A stretch of 64,000 nucleotides of DNA from Firmicutes bacterium TM09-10 (GTDB lineage: Bacteria; Bacillota; Clostridia; Lachnospirales; Lachnospiraceae), in contig QUKC01000006.1 in NCBI GenBank assembly GCA_003481005.1, positions 62,001-126,000 of the forward strand, read 5' to 3'. The translations under genes and the position numbers were made by a program. The notes under the pieces are model-generated. The model worked only from the letters and a program-made list of their open reading frames with translations, was not told the DNA's origin and did no database searches. The stretch's first letter is position 1. Every line of letters begins with the position of its first letter. Of this stretch, positions 1-7,979 are shown in pieces.

Positions 1-466
1 CTCCGTAGTCCCGGATACACCGAAACAGCTCTGCCTGTGACCACTCATTGACGATCGTTTTCGCCGTCAGGGTCTGACGCTGATCCATCCGCATATCCAG
101 TGCGGTATCATAACGATAGGAAAATCCTCTCTCGGCATTGTCCAGCTGATAGGAGGATACACCAAGATCTAACATAATGCCATCTACTTTATCGATGCCG
201 AGGCTGCTTAATACTGCCGGAAGGTTACAGTAATTGTCGCGCACCAGCGTCACATGCTCCTGCCACGGCTCCAGCCGTTTTGTCGCCGCTTCGATCGCCT
301 CTGCATCCTGGTCGATACCGATCAGCCGGCCGGTCCTAAGGCGCGCTGCAATGTGGCTGGAATGTCCTGCCCCGCCCAATGTGCCGTCCACATAGATGCC
401 GTCCGGTTTGATTGCAAGTCCTTCAATTGTCTCCTCCAACAGGACGGATGTATGTGCAAATTCCAT
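1..466 (-). CDS. rsmH: 16S rRNA m4C1402 methyltransferase RsmH (MraW), N-terminal part
   Basis: RsmH methylates N4 of C1402 in the 16S rRNA P site using SAM. About 155 N-terminal codons are visible; the rest lies beyond the left edge. The start reads [17 protein letters not shown], followed by the SAM-binding stretch [12 protein letters not shown] and later [12 protein letters not shown], both diagnostic of the family. The ATG is preceded by a GAAAGGA ribosome site. It lies 27 nt after mraZ, the usual order at the head of the division and cell wall cluster, so it is probably transcribed from the mraZ promoter. Truncation is only due to the window edge. Confidence 0.95.
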   Translation of the reverse strand, partial: MEFAHTSVLLEETIEGLAIKPDGIYVDGTLGGAGHSSHIAARLRTGRLIGIDQDAEAIEAATKRLEPWQEHVTLVRDNYCNLPAVLSSLGIDKVDGIMLDLGVSSYQLDNAERGFSYRYDTALDMRMDQRQTLTAKTIVNEWSQAELFRCIRDYG

Positions 467-493
467 CGATTTTTCCTTTCTTTGTTACAGCAA

Positions 494-925
494 TTACAGT
501 CCGAGGTCGTCCATGCGCTCTGCGATATCCTCCATAGATTCCTCCGCCTCTTCTTCCAGGGCATCCCAGCGCTCCTGGCTCCAGATTTCAATATGTCCTG
601 CAGCGCCCACCAGCACAACGTCTTTGGTCAGCTCTGCAAATTCTCTTAATTTGGAAGGGATCAGGGCACGTCCCTGCTTGTCCACCTCCACCTCCGCGGC
701 GCCTGCCAGAAAGTGACGGACAAACATACGGGTGTCTTTTCTGCTGATGGGCATTGCCTGAAGCTTTTCTTCGAAAGCAGTCCAGCCGGCATTGTCGTAC
801 ACAAATAAGCAGCCATCCAGTCCCTTGGTCACTACAAATTTCTCACCGAGCGTCTCTCGAAATTTGGAGGGAATGATCAACCTGCCTTTTGTATCCAACG
901 TATGATTGTATTCGCCCATAAACAT
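494..925 (-). CDS. mraZ: transcriptional regulator MraZ
   Basis: MraZ is a DNA-binding regulator of the division/cell wall cluster that represses its own operon. The 143-residue product has the two AbrB-like halves expected: MFMGEYNHTLDTKGRLIIPSKF at the N-terminus and a second DKQGRALIPSKLREFA around residue 85. A TTG six bases upstream is in frame, but the AGGTGA ribosome site lies 6 nt before the ATG at 925, so the ATG is preferred. The promoter and four direct operator repeats lie immediately upstream. rsmH follows at once. Confidence 0.95.
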   Translation of the reverse strand: MFMGEYNHTLDTKGRLIIPSKFRETLGEKFVVTKGLDGCLFVYDNAGWTAFEEKLQAMPISRKDTRMFVRHFLAGAAEVEVDKQGRALIPSKLREFAELTKDVVLVGAAGHIEIWSQERWDALEEEAEESMEDIAERMDDLGL

Positions 926-958
926 GTACAATCACCTGCCATTCATGGAAAAGGTCTG

Positions 959-995
959 CCACCTTACTCCACTTCGTACCACTTTCTACCACTTT
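959..995 (-). promoter_or_regulatory. MraZ operator: four direct repeats at 10-bp spacing
   Basis: On the minus strand four GTGG cores occur at exactly 10-bp intervals (plus-strand CCAC at 959, 969, 979 and 989), three of them within AAGTGG. They lie between the mraZ start and its -10 box. Tandem GTGG-type boxes about 10 bp apart upstream of mraZ are the known MraZ binding arrangement, so autorepression is a well-supported inference. Confidence 0.8.
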
Positions 996-1001
996 GAAAC
1001 C

Positions 1002-1030
1002 ATTTTAGTATAAAATGCCCTCCTTGACAA
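1002..1030 (-). promoter_or_regulatory. sigma-A-type promoter of mraZ-rsmH
   Basis: Minus strand -35 TTGTCA (1025-1030), 17-bp spacer, -10 TAAAAT (1002-1007). It starts just past the ychF terminator and reads into the MraZ operator. Confidence 0.75.
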
Positions 1031-1040
1031 GCGATTTCAG

Positions 1041-1080
1041 AAAAAAAAGACAGCCGGACCGTGAAAAGTCCAACTGCCTT
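1041..1080 (-). terminator. intrinsic terminator after ychF
   Basis: Nine-bp stem 1051-1059 / 1068-1076 (CAGCCGGAC with GTCCAACTG, two G-U pairs on the transcript) followed on the minus strand by eight T (A run 1041-1048). It ends the ychF transcript right before the mraZ promoter. Confidence 0.75.
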
Positions 1081-1094
1081 TTTCGTCATTCGTG

Positions 1095-1129
1095 ACAACA
1101 AAATGCCCTAAAAGCGTACCTTTTGTTGT
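1095..1129 (-). repeat. 35-bp palindromic 3'-UTR element, divergent copy (after ychF)
   Basis: Same 12-11-12 layout as the other copies at 4008, 19814, 29235 and 54757. Read in the ychF direction the arms are ACAACAAAAGGT and GCATTTTGTTGT around ACGCTTTTAGG. It lies 56 nt after the ychF stop and before the terminator. The arms differ from the consensus ACAATAGAATGC / GCATTCTATTGT at several matched positions, which keeps most of the pairing. Confidence 0.55.
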
Positions 1130-1184
1130 ATTTATAATTCTTTTGCGCTTTTGCGAATGGCGCGAGTGAACAGTAACGATTTTC

Positions 1185-2282
1185 TCAGACATTGAAGCGG
1201 AACAGGATTACATCGCCGTCCTGTACCACATATTCCTTACCCTCCATGCGGACAAGTCCTTTTTCTCTCGCTGCCGCAAGGGAGCCGTTTTCCAGCAGAT
1301 CTTTGTAATTGACAACCTCAGCCTTGATAAAGCCGCGTTCGAAGTCGGTGTGAATCTTGCCGGCTGCCTGCGGTGCCTTCGTGCCCTGTTTGATCGTCCA
1401 TGCTCTCGTCTCATCCTCGCCGGAAGTTAAAAAGCTCATCAGGCCGAGCAGATGGTAACTTGCGCGGATCAGCTTTTCCAGACCGGATTCTTTTAATCCA
1501 AGGTCATCCAGAAACATCTGACGTTCTTCATCGTCCAGCTCGGAAATTTCTTCCTCGATCTGTGCGCAGATCGCAAATACCTCACTGCCGGTTTCTTTTG
1601 CATATTCTCTGACTGCCTGTACGCCTGCGTTATCTGCGCCGTCGTTTGCCAGATCTTCTTCCCCGACGTTCGCCGCATAGATCACCGGTTTTGCAGTCAG
1701 CAGGTTCAGGTTCTTGAAATATTCTTCCTCGTCTTCATCCTCTGTCTCGAAGCCGATTGCAAGCTTGCCGTCCTCCAGACGCTCCTTGACACGCTCCAGC
1801 ATCGCCAGCTCTTTTGCCTGATCCTTATCCATTCTCGCGCCCTTTGCCACTTTGGCGATTCTGCGTTCCAGAATTTCCAGGTCGGAGAAGATCAGCTCGA
1901 GGTTGATCGTCTCGATGTCGCGCAGCGGATTCACGTTTCCGTCTACATGAACAACGTTGCTGTCCTCAAAACAGCGAACGACGTGCACGATCGCATCTAC
2001 TTCACGGATATTGCTCAAAAACTGGTTGCCAAGGCCTTCGCCCTTAGAAGCACCTTTTACCAGACCTGCGATGTCTACAAACTCGATCACAGCAGGCGTT
2101 ACCTTTTTGGAATGATACAGATCACCCAGAAGCTTTAAGCGCTCGTCCGGAACGGCTACCACACCTACATTGGGGTCAATGGTACAGAACGGATAGTTTG
2201 CAGACTCCGCACCAGCTTTCGTCAGAGAATTAAATAAGGTACTTTTACCAACATTCGGGAGACCAACGATACCAAGTTTCAT
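1185..2282 (-). CDS. ychF: redox-regulated ATPase/GTPase YchF (OLA1 family)
   Basis: Universal Obg-family P-loop protein that binds ribosomes and prefers ATP. The 365-residue length is exactly typical. Motifs: G1 GLPNVGKST at residues 5-13, G3 [20 protein letters not shown] near 70-90, and YAANVGEED where canonical GTPases have NKxD, the reason this family prefers ATP. The C-terminal TGS domain carries [20 protein letters not shown] and ends in VILFRFNV. Transcribed alone: it has its own terminator, and a 381-bp divergent gap lies upstream. Confidence 0.96.
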   Translation of the reverse strand: MKLGIVGLPNVGKSTLFNSLTKAGAESANYPFCTIDPNVGVVAVPDERLKLLGDLYHSKKVTPAVIEFVDIAGLVKGASKGEGLGNQFLSNIREVDAIVHVVRCFEDSNVVHVDGNVNPLRDIETINLELIFSDLEILERRIAKVAKGARMDKDQAKELAMLERVKERLEDGKLAIGFETEDEDEEEYFKNLNLLTAKPVIYAANVGEEDLANDGADNAGVQAVREYAKETGSEVFAICAQIEEEISELDDEERQMFLDDLGLKESGLEKLIRASYHLLGLMSFLTSGEDETRAWTIKQGTKAPQAAGKIHTDFERGFIKAEVVNYKDLLENGSLAAAREKGLVRMEGKEYVVQDGDVILFRFNV

Positions 2283-2663
2283 TTTACGATTTACCTGTCC
2301 GAAAACCCTTGATTTATCGGGGTTTTCGCCTTTCTATGTTTTTGTACTGCACAATTACCTGCACATTTTCAGGACGCTTTCTATTTTCTCCAGCTCTTTT
2401 ATTTTCTCCCTCTCTCTGCCGTGTAAGCAAAAAGTTGGATACAATCTAATAATATATCATATTTGTTTTCTTTTTTAAACCTCAAAAATCAATTTTCCAA
2501 AGATCATAACGCATAACACGCCGTCCCAAAATCCACTTCCGTCATTCCAAATCCGATGGCTTGTTTTTTTTTATGCTTTCCGCTATACTTCTCTCTGCAG
2601 GCTCTGTTTTTTCTCCTGGGCAGAGCTGTATTTGGGAAAAAGAAAAGAGGGAAATCAACAACA
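2283..2663. other. divergent intergenic region between ychF and the symporter
   Basis: No convincing gene. The minus strand holds a weak AT-rich promoter for ychF: TTTAAA (2474-2479), 17-bp spacer, TATATT (2451-2456). No good promoter for the plus-strand symporter was seen. A 36-codon in-frame extension of the symporter (2556-2663) is open, but it lacks a ribosome site at its start and is treated as untranslated. Confidence 0.4.
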
Positions 2664-4001
2664 ATGGAAAAAAGGGAACAACTCGGCAGCCGTCTCGGAT
2701 TTATCATGATCTCGGCAGGATGCGCCATCGGCTGCGGTAATGTATGGAAATTTCCGTGGATGTGCGGACAAAACGGGGGCGGAGGCTTTATGCTGATCTA
2801 TCTGATCTGCCTGCTCATTCTCGGTCTGCCTGTCATGACGATGGAATTTTCCGTCGGGCGCGCTGCCCGGACAAGTCCGCTCTACATGTATCAAAAGCTT
2901 GAAAAGCCCGGCCACAAATGGGGGATTTTCGGTATCGTCAGTCTGATTGGCAATATTACTCTGATGGCATTTTACACCGTCGTATGCGGCTGGCTGATCT
3001 ATTACTTTGTGAAATTTTTAACCGGGCAGAATCAGTCCTTCGGCTTTACACAGATGATTCAGAATCCGTCCGTCAACGTGTCCTATCTGCTCGTCACGGT
3101 CATCGTCGCTTTTCTGATTCTGAGCTTTGACTTACAGGGCGGGCTGGAACGCATCACGAAATATATGATGACCTCCCTGCTCGTTCTGATGCTGGTACTG
3201 GCGGTCCACAGCCTGACCCTTTCCGGCGCAGCAGACGGGTTAAAGTTTTATCTGGTTCCGGACTTTTCCAAGATCAACGGCTCCGTCATCGTCGGTGCAA
3301 TGAATCAGGCATTTTTCACACTGTCGGTTGGAATGGGAGGCATGGCTATTTTCGGCAGCTATATTGACAAAAAACGGTCGCTGATGGGGGAATCCGTCAC
3401 CATTATTTTACTGGACACACTCGTGGCAGTTCTCGCAGGGATCATCATGTTCCCCGCCTGCTTTACCTACGGGCTGGAGGTCAACGCTGGACCCAGCCTG
3501 TTATTCGACACCATGGCGGATGTCTTCAACCACATGGCTGGCGGACGCATCTGGGGCACACTGTTTTTCCTGTTCATGGTGTTCGCCGCCCTTTCAACTG
3601 TCCTGGGCGTCTGCGAAAATATTCTCGCCATGATCCGTGAACTCACCGGCTGGTCACGAAAAAAGGGCTGCATTGTCTGCGGCGCCGGCATCTTTGTCCT
3701 GGCTCTGACGACTGCCCTCGGCTACAGCGTCCTGCATTTTCAACCCTTCGCAGCAGGCACGGCATGGCTGGATTTCTGGGATTTTATCGTATCCAACAAT
3801 GTGCTGCCCCTCGGCTCCCTGGTGCTTACTCTGTTTTGCTGCAACAGCTTTGGCTGGGGATGGGAGAATTTCGTACAGGAAGCTAATACCGGACACGGCT
3901 TAAAGGTAAAGGCATGGATGAAACCAGTCTTTCGCTTCGTCGTCCCGATTGCCATCGCGTTTATTTATATCTACGGCATGGCGACATTTGCGTGGCGCTA
4001 G
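2664..4001 (+). CDS. sodium-dependent transporter, NSS/SNF family
   Basis: Predicted Na+-coupled symporter of the neurotransmitter:sodium symporter family, usually for amino acids in bacteria; substrate unknown. The 445-residue protein opens with the family signature REQLGSRLGFIMISAGCAIGCGNVWKFPW in TM1 (quoted in part: GCGNVWKFP) and GGGGFMLIYL into TM2, then about ten more hydrophobic segments. It ends FIYIYGMATFAWR. The ATG at 2664 follows AGAGGG; an upstream in-frame start would add a non-homologous 36 residues. Monocistronic, convergent with rsgA, followed by a palindromic element and a bidirectional terminator. Confidence 0.9.
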   Translation: MEKREQLGSRLGFIMISAGCAIGCGNVWKFPWMCGQNGGGGFMLIYLICLLILGLPVMTMEFSVGRAARTSPLYMYQKLEKPGHKWGIFGIVSLIGNITLMAFYTVVCGWLIYYFVKFLTGQNQSFGFTQMIQNPSVNVSYLLVTVIVAFLILSFDLQGGLERITKYMMTSLLVLMLVLAVHSLTLSGAADGLKFYLVPDFSKINGSVIVGAMNQAFFTLSVGMGGMAIFGSYIDKKRSLMGESVTIILLDTLVAVLAGIIMFPACFTYGLEVNAGPSLLFDTMADVFNHMAGGRIWGTLFFLFMVFAALSTVLGVCENILAMIRELTGWSRKKGCIVCGAGIFVLALTTALGYSVLHFQPFAAGTAWLDFWDFIVSNNVLPLGSLVLTLFCCNSFGWGWENFVQEANTGHGLKVKAWMKPVFRFVVPIAIAFIYIYGMATFAWR

Positions 4002-4007
4002 ACACAA

Positions 4008-4042
4008 ACAATAGAATGCACGCTCTGCGAGCATTCTATTGT
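4008..4042 (+). repeat. 35-bp palindromic 3'-UTR element (after symporter)
   Basis: Perfect 12-bp arms ACAATAGAATGC and GCATTCTATTGT flank ACGCTCTGCGA, which can itself pair CGC with GCG. It begins 6 nt after the symporter stop and is followed by CATGAA and then by the terminator at 4053. Same orientation relative to the upstream gene as the copies after ychF, 19903, oppA2 and the glycoside hydrolase. Confidence 0.85.
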
Positions 4043-4052
4043 CATGAAAAAT

Positions 4053-4096
4053 AAGCTGCCCGGAGGATTTTTTCATTCCTCCGGGCAGCTTATTTT
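4053..4096. terminator. bidirectional intrinsic terminator (symporter / rsgA)
   Basis: Fifteen-bp perfect stem AAGCTGCCCGGAGGA (4053-4067) with TCCTCCGGGCAGCTT (4077-4091), flanked by an A run on the left and ATTTTT on the right, so it can end both the plus-strand symporter and the minus-strand rsgA transcripts. Confidence 0.9.
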
Positions 4097-4121
4097 TATG
4101 CTCTGTCTAAATCCGTCTCCA

Positions 4122-5015
4122 TCAGGTGTCCCTGCGCCTTCCGTATCCCGTCTTTTTTTTCAAATCTTCATAAAGCAGCTGATAATTCTCGTATCTCCCC
4201 TTGCTGATTTCGCCGTTATCCACCGCTTCCTTCACTGCACAGTCCGGCTCCGCCAGATGCGCGCATCCCCGGAACCTGCAATCTCCGGCATGTGCTGCGA
4301 TTTCCGGAAAATAGCCGCCCAGCTCTTCTTTCTCAATGTCGAATAACTCAATTGACGAAAAGCCCGGCGTATCCAGAATGTAGGTATCCTCTTCCACCCA
4401 CATCAGCTCCGTATGCCGCGTCGTGTGCCGTCCCCGTTCAATTTTTTCACTCACTGCGCCTGTCTGCATCTGTACACCATCCTGCAGCAGGTTGATCAGA
4501 GACGATTTTCCGACTCCGCTGGGACCGGCAACGGTCGTCGTCTTCCCCCGAAGATACTCCCGGATCGCTTCAATACCTTCTTTTTGTGCCGCGCTGACAA
4601 ACAGCAGCGGATATCCACTGGTGCGATAGCGTTCCCTTACTTCCGCGATCATTTCGTCGGAAGCCAGATCCATCTTGTTCATACAGATCAGTGCAGGAAT
4701 TCCCTGTTTTTCCATTAAAACCAGAAAACGATCCAGTAAGTTAAAGTTCGGTTTGGGGCTCACAAGTGCAAAAATGACAAGCGCCTGATCCACATTAGCT
4801 ACTGCCGGTCGGATCAGGCTGTTTGTTCTCGGCAGGATTTCATCCAGATTTCCCTTTTTTTCTGTTTCGTCCAGGACGCTGATCGAAACCAGGTCCCCCG
4901 GCAGGGGCTTTTCCTTATCCTTTCGGAAAATGCCCCTCGCACGGCATTCATATACGCCCTGATGGGTGTGCACATAATAAAATCCGCCGATTCCCCTGAT
5001 GATTTTTCCCTGCAT
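4122..5015 (-). CDS. rsgA: ribosome small-subunit GTPase RsgA (YloQ)
   Basis: Late 30S assembly GTPase. Circular order of GTPase motifs typical of the family: G4 NKMD at 113-116, then G1 GPSGVGKSS at 164-172, then G3 DTPG at 215-218. An N-terminal OB-fold covers residues 1-65. The C-terminal zinc knuckle shows C246, C251, H253 and C259 within DCRFRGCAHLAEPDC. Length 297 is typical. It is the third gene of prpC-prkC-rsgA, starting 4 nt after prkC with GGAAGGA as ribosome site; this prkC-rsgA order is common in Firmicutes. Confidence 0.97.
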   Translation of the reverse strand: MQGKIIRGIGGFYYVHTHQGVYECRARGIFRKDKEKPLPGDLVSISVLDETEKKGNLDEILPRTNSLIRPAVANVDQALVIFALVSPKPNFNLLDRFLVLMEKQGIPALICMNKMDLASDEMIAEVRERYRTSGYPLLFVSAAQKEGIEAIREYLRGKTTTVAGPSGVGKSSLINLLQDGVQMQTGAVSEKIERGRHTTRHTELMWVEEDTYILDTPGFSSIELFDIEKEELGGYFPEIAAHAGDCRFRGCAHLAEPDCAVKEAVDNGEISKGRYENYQLLYEDLKKKTGYGRRRDT

Positions 5016-5019
5016 CCGC

Positions 5020-7131
5020 TTATCCTTCCGATGTAAACATGACCTGACGCTGCACAGTCTGTCTCGTTGTCGTTCCGGGCACGGTCACAAGGTTTCCGTC
5101 CTCATCCGTCGTCGTGGTTGCCTCTCCGGTCACCGTATATTCGTAGGTAATCAGTCCTGCCGGATCTGCCATTCCATGCAGATTGACTGTCGTGATCGGG
5201 AAAGAACGAACTGTCGTCTTTAAATATTCCGTTCCGGACTGTCCGGTGATCGTTACTGTACACTCGGTTCCTTCTTTGTACTGGGGATCCAGATCTGCCG
5301 GGCTTGCAACCGCTTCCTGATATGCGTAGGTAACCGCTTTGGGGCCGACGCTGATTCCGATATCGATCGTAGAACCGGGCTCTACCGCAGCACCTGCCGT
5401 ATAGCTTGCATAGCATACCTTTCCGGCAGGAACCGTGTCATCGCTCATCTCTTTCTGGTCCCCGATCAAAAATCCGTTTTCTGTCAAAATTGCAACCGCT
5501 GTCTCCACATCCAGACCGATGATAGCCGGCATCGTATTTTTACTGCCGGTATCCGGTCCCTGGCTGATCACGATCGTCACGGTAGAGCCTGAGGCTGCAC
5601 GGGAACCACCGACCGGATTCTGGGAAATAACCTTTCCCTTTTCAATCGTATCGGAGTAGCCGTCCGCTTTCGTCACGGTAAATCCGCTTCTGGTCAGCGT
5701 TGCGGTCGCATCCGCCTCCAGTGCTCCTAACACATCAGGAACCGGGATTGTGTCCGTATCGGAAGCAGGTGCTGTGCCGCTCACCGTCAGCTGTACCTGC
5801 GTACCGGAGGAAACCGTCGTACCGCCCTGTACATCCTGTGAAATGACATTGCCCTCCGCTACCGTATCGGAAGTCTCATAGGCAAATTTTACCTTCAACC
5901 CGAGATCTTCTAAGATCTTCTGCGCCTCTGTCGCGGATTTACCGGTCACATTCTCCACCGTCACCTGTGCAGACGTCGCGCCAAAATTGAAAATACCTAC
6001 TGCCCTGCCAACTAAAAAGATCACGGCACAGCCGATTAAAACAGCACCGATGATCGCCAGCAGCGTCGTGATTTTTTCCATTCTGGAATCGTCATCGTAC
6101 TCCTCATCCTCGTCTTCTTCATCCTCTTCCGGTTCTTCATAGGCGGGCTGTTTTTTCTTTTTGGGCTTCTGGGGCGTCTCGTTCTTTTTCAGGCGCGCGC
6201 CCTCTGTTGCCTCTTTATTTCTGCTCTCATTGATTTCCTTGCGTTCCCTGGAGGTCACGGTACGGGTCGCCATCGCCTCGTCCGGGTTCTCGATCTGGAC
6301 AAAATCCTCGTCCGGGGACATCAGTGCCTTTTTCAGGTCCGCAATCAGCGCCGCCATGCTGTGATAGCGGCGATCCGGACTTTTCTGGGTACATTTTAAA
6401 ACAATCTGTTCCACGCAGACCGGAATTTCCGGCACATATTCTCTCGGTGACGGCATTTCTTCCTGAATATGCTTGATCGCAATCGCAACCGTCGTCTCAC
6501 CGTTGAATGGAACGCGTCCGGTCAGCATTTCGAAAAGTGTAATACCCATCGAATAAATATCACTCTTTTCGTCGCTGTATCCACCTCTTGCCTGCTCCGG
6601 AGAAGTGTAATGCACAGAACCCATGACGTTTGAGGTGATCGTGTTGCTTGTCGCCGCTTTTGCAATGCCAAAATCCGTCACCTTTACCTTGCCGTCCTTG
6701 GAAATAATGATGTTCTGCGGCTTGATATCCCGATGGATAATATGGTTGTTATGCGCTGCCTCGATGCCCATACATGCCTGAATGGCGATACTTAACGCCT
6801 CCCGCACGGACAGACGCGCCTTTTTTTCGATATATTTTTTGAGCGTGATGCCGTCTACGAGTTCCATAACGATGTAGTAAACCCCGTTATCTTCCCCGAC
6901 GTCATACACATTTACAATATTCGGATGCATCAGACTGGCTGCTGCCTGGGCCTCTACCCGGAATTTAGATACGAAATTCGTATTTTCGGAAAATTCCTGC
7001 TTCAGCACTTTCACCGCTACATGCCGGTTCAGTTTGTGATCCTTTGCCTTATAAACATCTGACATTCCGCCCATCCCGATGCGCTCGAGCACCTCGTAAC
7101 GGTCGCCTATCATTGTTCCTATCTTAATCAT
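5020..7131 (-). CDS. prkC: Ser/Thr protein kinase PrkC with three PASTA domains
   Basis: Membrane kinase that senses muropeptides or lipid II and phosphorylates cell wall and translation proteins. Residues 10-275 form the kinase: glycine loop GMGGMSDVYKA, VAVK lysine at 41, HRDIKPQN catalytic loop and DFGIAKA. A Lys/Glu-rich juxtamembrane stretch with an acidic run (EEPEEDEEDEDEEYDDD) precedes one TM segment (ITTLLAIIGAVLIGCAVIFL). Three PASTA repeats follow, then a Thr-rich extracellular tail of about 100 residues of unknown role. Its ATG overlaps the prpC stop by 4 nt, coupling kinase and phosphatase. Confidence 0.97.
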   Translation of the reverse strand: MIKIGTMIGDRYEVLERIGMGGMSDVYKAKDHKLNRHVAVKVLKQEFSENTNFVSKFRVEAQAAASLMHPNIVNVYDVGEDNGVYYIVMELVDGITLKKYIEKKARLSVREALSIAIQACMGIEAAHNNHIIHRDIKPQNIIISKDGKVKVTDFGIAKAATSNTITSNVMGSVHYTSPEQARGGYSDEKSDIYSMGITLFEMLTGRVPFNGETTVAIAIKHIQEEMPSPREYVPEIPVCVEQIVLKCTQKSPDRRYHSMAALIADLKKALMSPDEDFVQIENPDEAMATRTVTSRERKEINESRNKEATEGARLKKNETPQKPKKKKQPAYEEPEEDEEDEDEEYDDDSRMEKITTLLAIIGAVLIGCAVIFLVGRAVGIFNFGATSAQVTVENVTGKSATEAQKILEDLGLKVKFAYETSDTVAEGNVISQDVQGGTTVSSGTQVQLTVSGTAPASDTDTIPVPDVLGALEADATATLTRSGFTVTKADGYSDTIEKGKVISQNPVGGSRAASGSTVTIVISQGPDTGSKNTMPAIIGLDVETAVAILTENGFLIGDQKEMSDDTVPAGKVCYASYTAGAAVEPGSTIDIGISVGPKAVTYAYQEAVASPADLDPQYKEGTECTVTITGQSGTEYLKTTVRSFPITTVNLHGMADPAGLITYEYTVTGEATTTTDEDGNLVTVPGTTTRQTVQRQVMFTSEG

Positions 7132-7871
7132 CCGCTCACCTCATCTGAAAACGGCTCCATAATAATCACCGCGATATTATCTCTTCCGCCGTGGTCGTTT
7201 GCAGCCTGCACCAGCCGCTGCGCCCGCTCTTCCACGTTGCCTTCTCCTTCCAGAATCTGCAGGATTTCTTCATCCTCCAGCATTCCGGTCAGGCCATCCG
7301 AGCACAGAAGCACCCGGTCTTTTCCTTCCAGCGGAACCAAAAACAGATCCACCTGCAGATCATCCTCTACGCCTACGGCACGGGTAATGATGTTGCGATC
7401 CGGATGGATCCTCGCCTGTTCCCGACTGATTCCGCCAAAGCGCACCATTTCCTGTACCAGGGAATGATCCTCGGTAATCTGACGGATGCCGGCATCATCC
7501 GCAATATACAAACGGCTGTCCCCGACGTTTGCAACCTGAAGCTGCCTGTCTGCGCAGGTGGCGGCTACCACTGTAGTCCCCATTCCACTCAACTGTTCAT
7601 CCTCCGCTGCCGTCTGCCGGATACACTCGTTTGCATGACGGATCGCATCCACCAAAATTTCTGCCGGGCTTTCCGCCTGGCTTTGGCGGATCTGTTCCAG
7701 AATCGTCTCCACTGCAAGGCGCGATGCATAACCGCCGCCCCGATGACCTCCCATTCCATCTGCTACAATAAACAGGTTGGGAAGCTTTCCGATCTCATCG
7801 GTGGTCATCCACGCATAGTCCTGGTTGAAGGATCTTTTTTTTCCAATATCTGTAATCGCGTAAGCTTTCAT
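7128..7871 (-). CDS. prpC: PP2C-type protein phosphatase PrpC (Stp)
   Basis: Mn/Mg-dependent Ser/Thr phosphatase that reverses PrkC phosphorylation. The 247-residue protein shows the metal-binding and family motifs in order: RSFNQDY near residue 15, VADGMGGH near 37, GMGTTVVAA, VANVGDSRLY, LCSDGLTGML and GGRDNIAVIIM. The start follows GAGGGTGAGCGA. First gene of prpC-prkC-rsgA, with its own promoter at 7917-7945. Confidence 0.97.
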   Translation of the reverse strand: MKAYAITDIGKKRSFNQDYAWMTTDEIGKLPNLFIVADGMGGHRGGGYASRLAVETILEQIRQSQAESPAEILVDAIRHANECIRQTAAEDEQLSGMGTTVVAATCADRQLQVANVGDSRLYIADDAGIRQITEDHSLVQEMVRFGGISREQARIHPDRNIITRAVGVEDDLQVDLFLVPLEGKDRVLLCSDGLTGMLEDEEILQILEGEGNVEERAQRLVQAANDHGGRDNIAVIIMEPFSDEVSG

Positions 7872-7916
7872 TCGCTCACCCTCTCTGTATTCGGAATTTC
7901 ACCCATTATCTTTACC

Positions 7917-7945
7917 ATATTAGCACAAAAATACAAAAAGGACAA
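7917..7945 (-). promoter_or_regulatory. promoter of prpC-prkC-rsgA
   Basis: Minus strand -35 TTGTCC (7940-7945), 17-bp spacer, -10 TAATAT (7917-7922). The -35 box is also the 3' arm of the terminator-like hairpin at 7939-7966, so readthrough from rlmN and initiation here share bases. Confidence 0.65.
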
Positions 7946-7966
7946 GCTGTTATCCGGCATTGTCCT
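7939..7966 (-). terminator. terminator-like hairpin after rlmN
   Basis: Seven-bp stem AGGACAA / TTGTCCT with a 14-nt loop, followed on the minus strand by TTTTTGTATTTTTG. A moderate intrinsic terminator of the murE-to-rlmN operon. Confidence 0.55.
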
Positions 7967-7979
7967 CTTTCGAGAAGGT

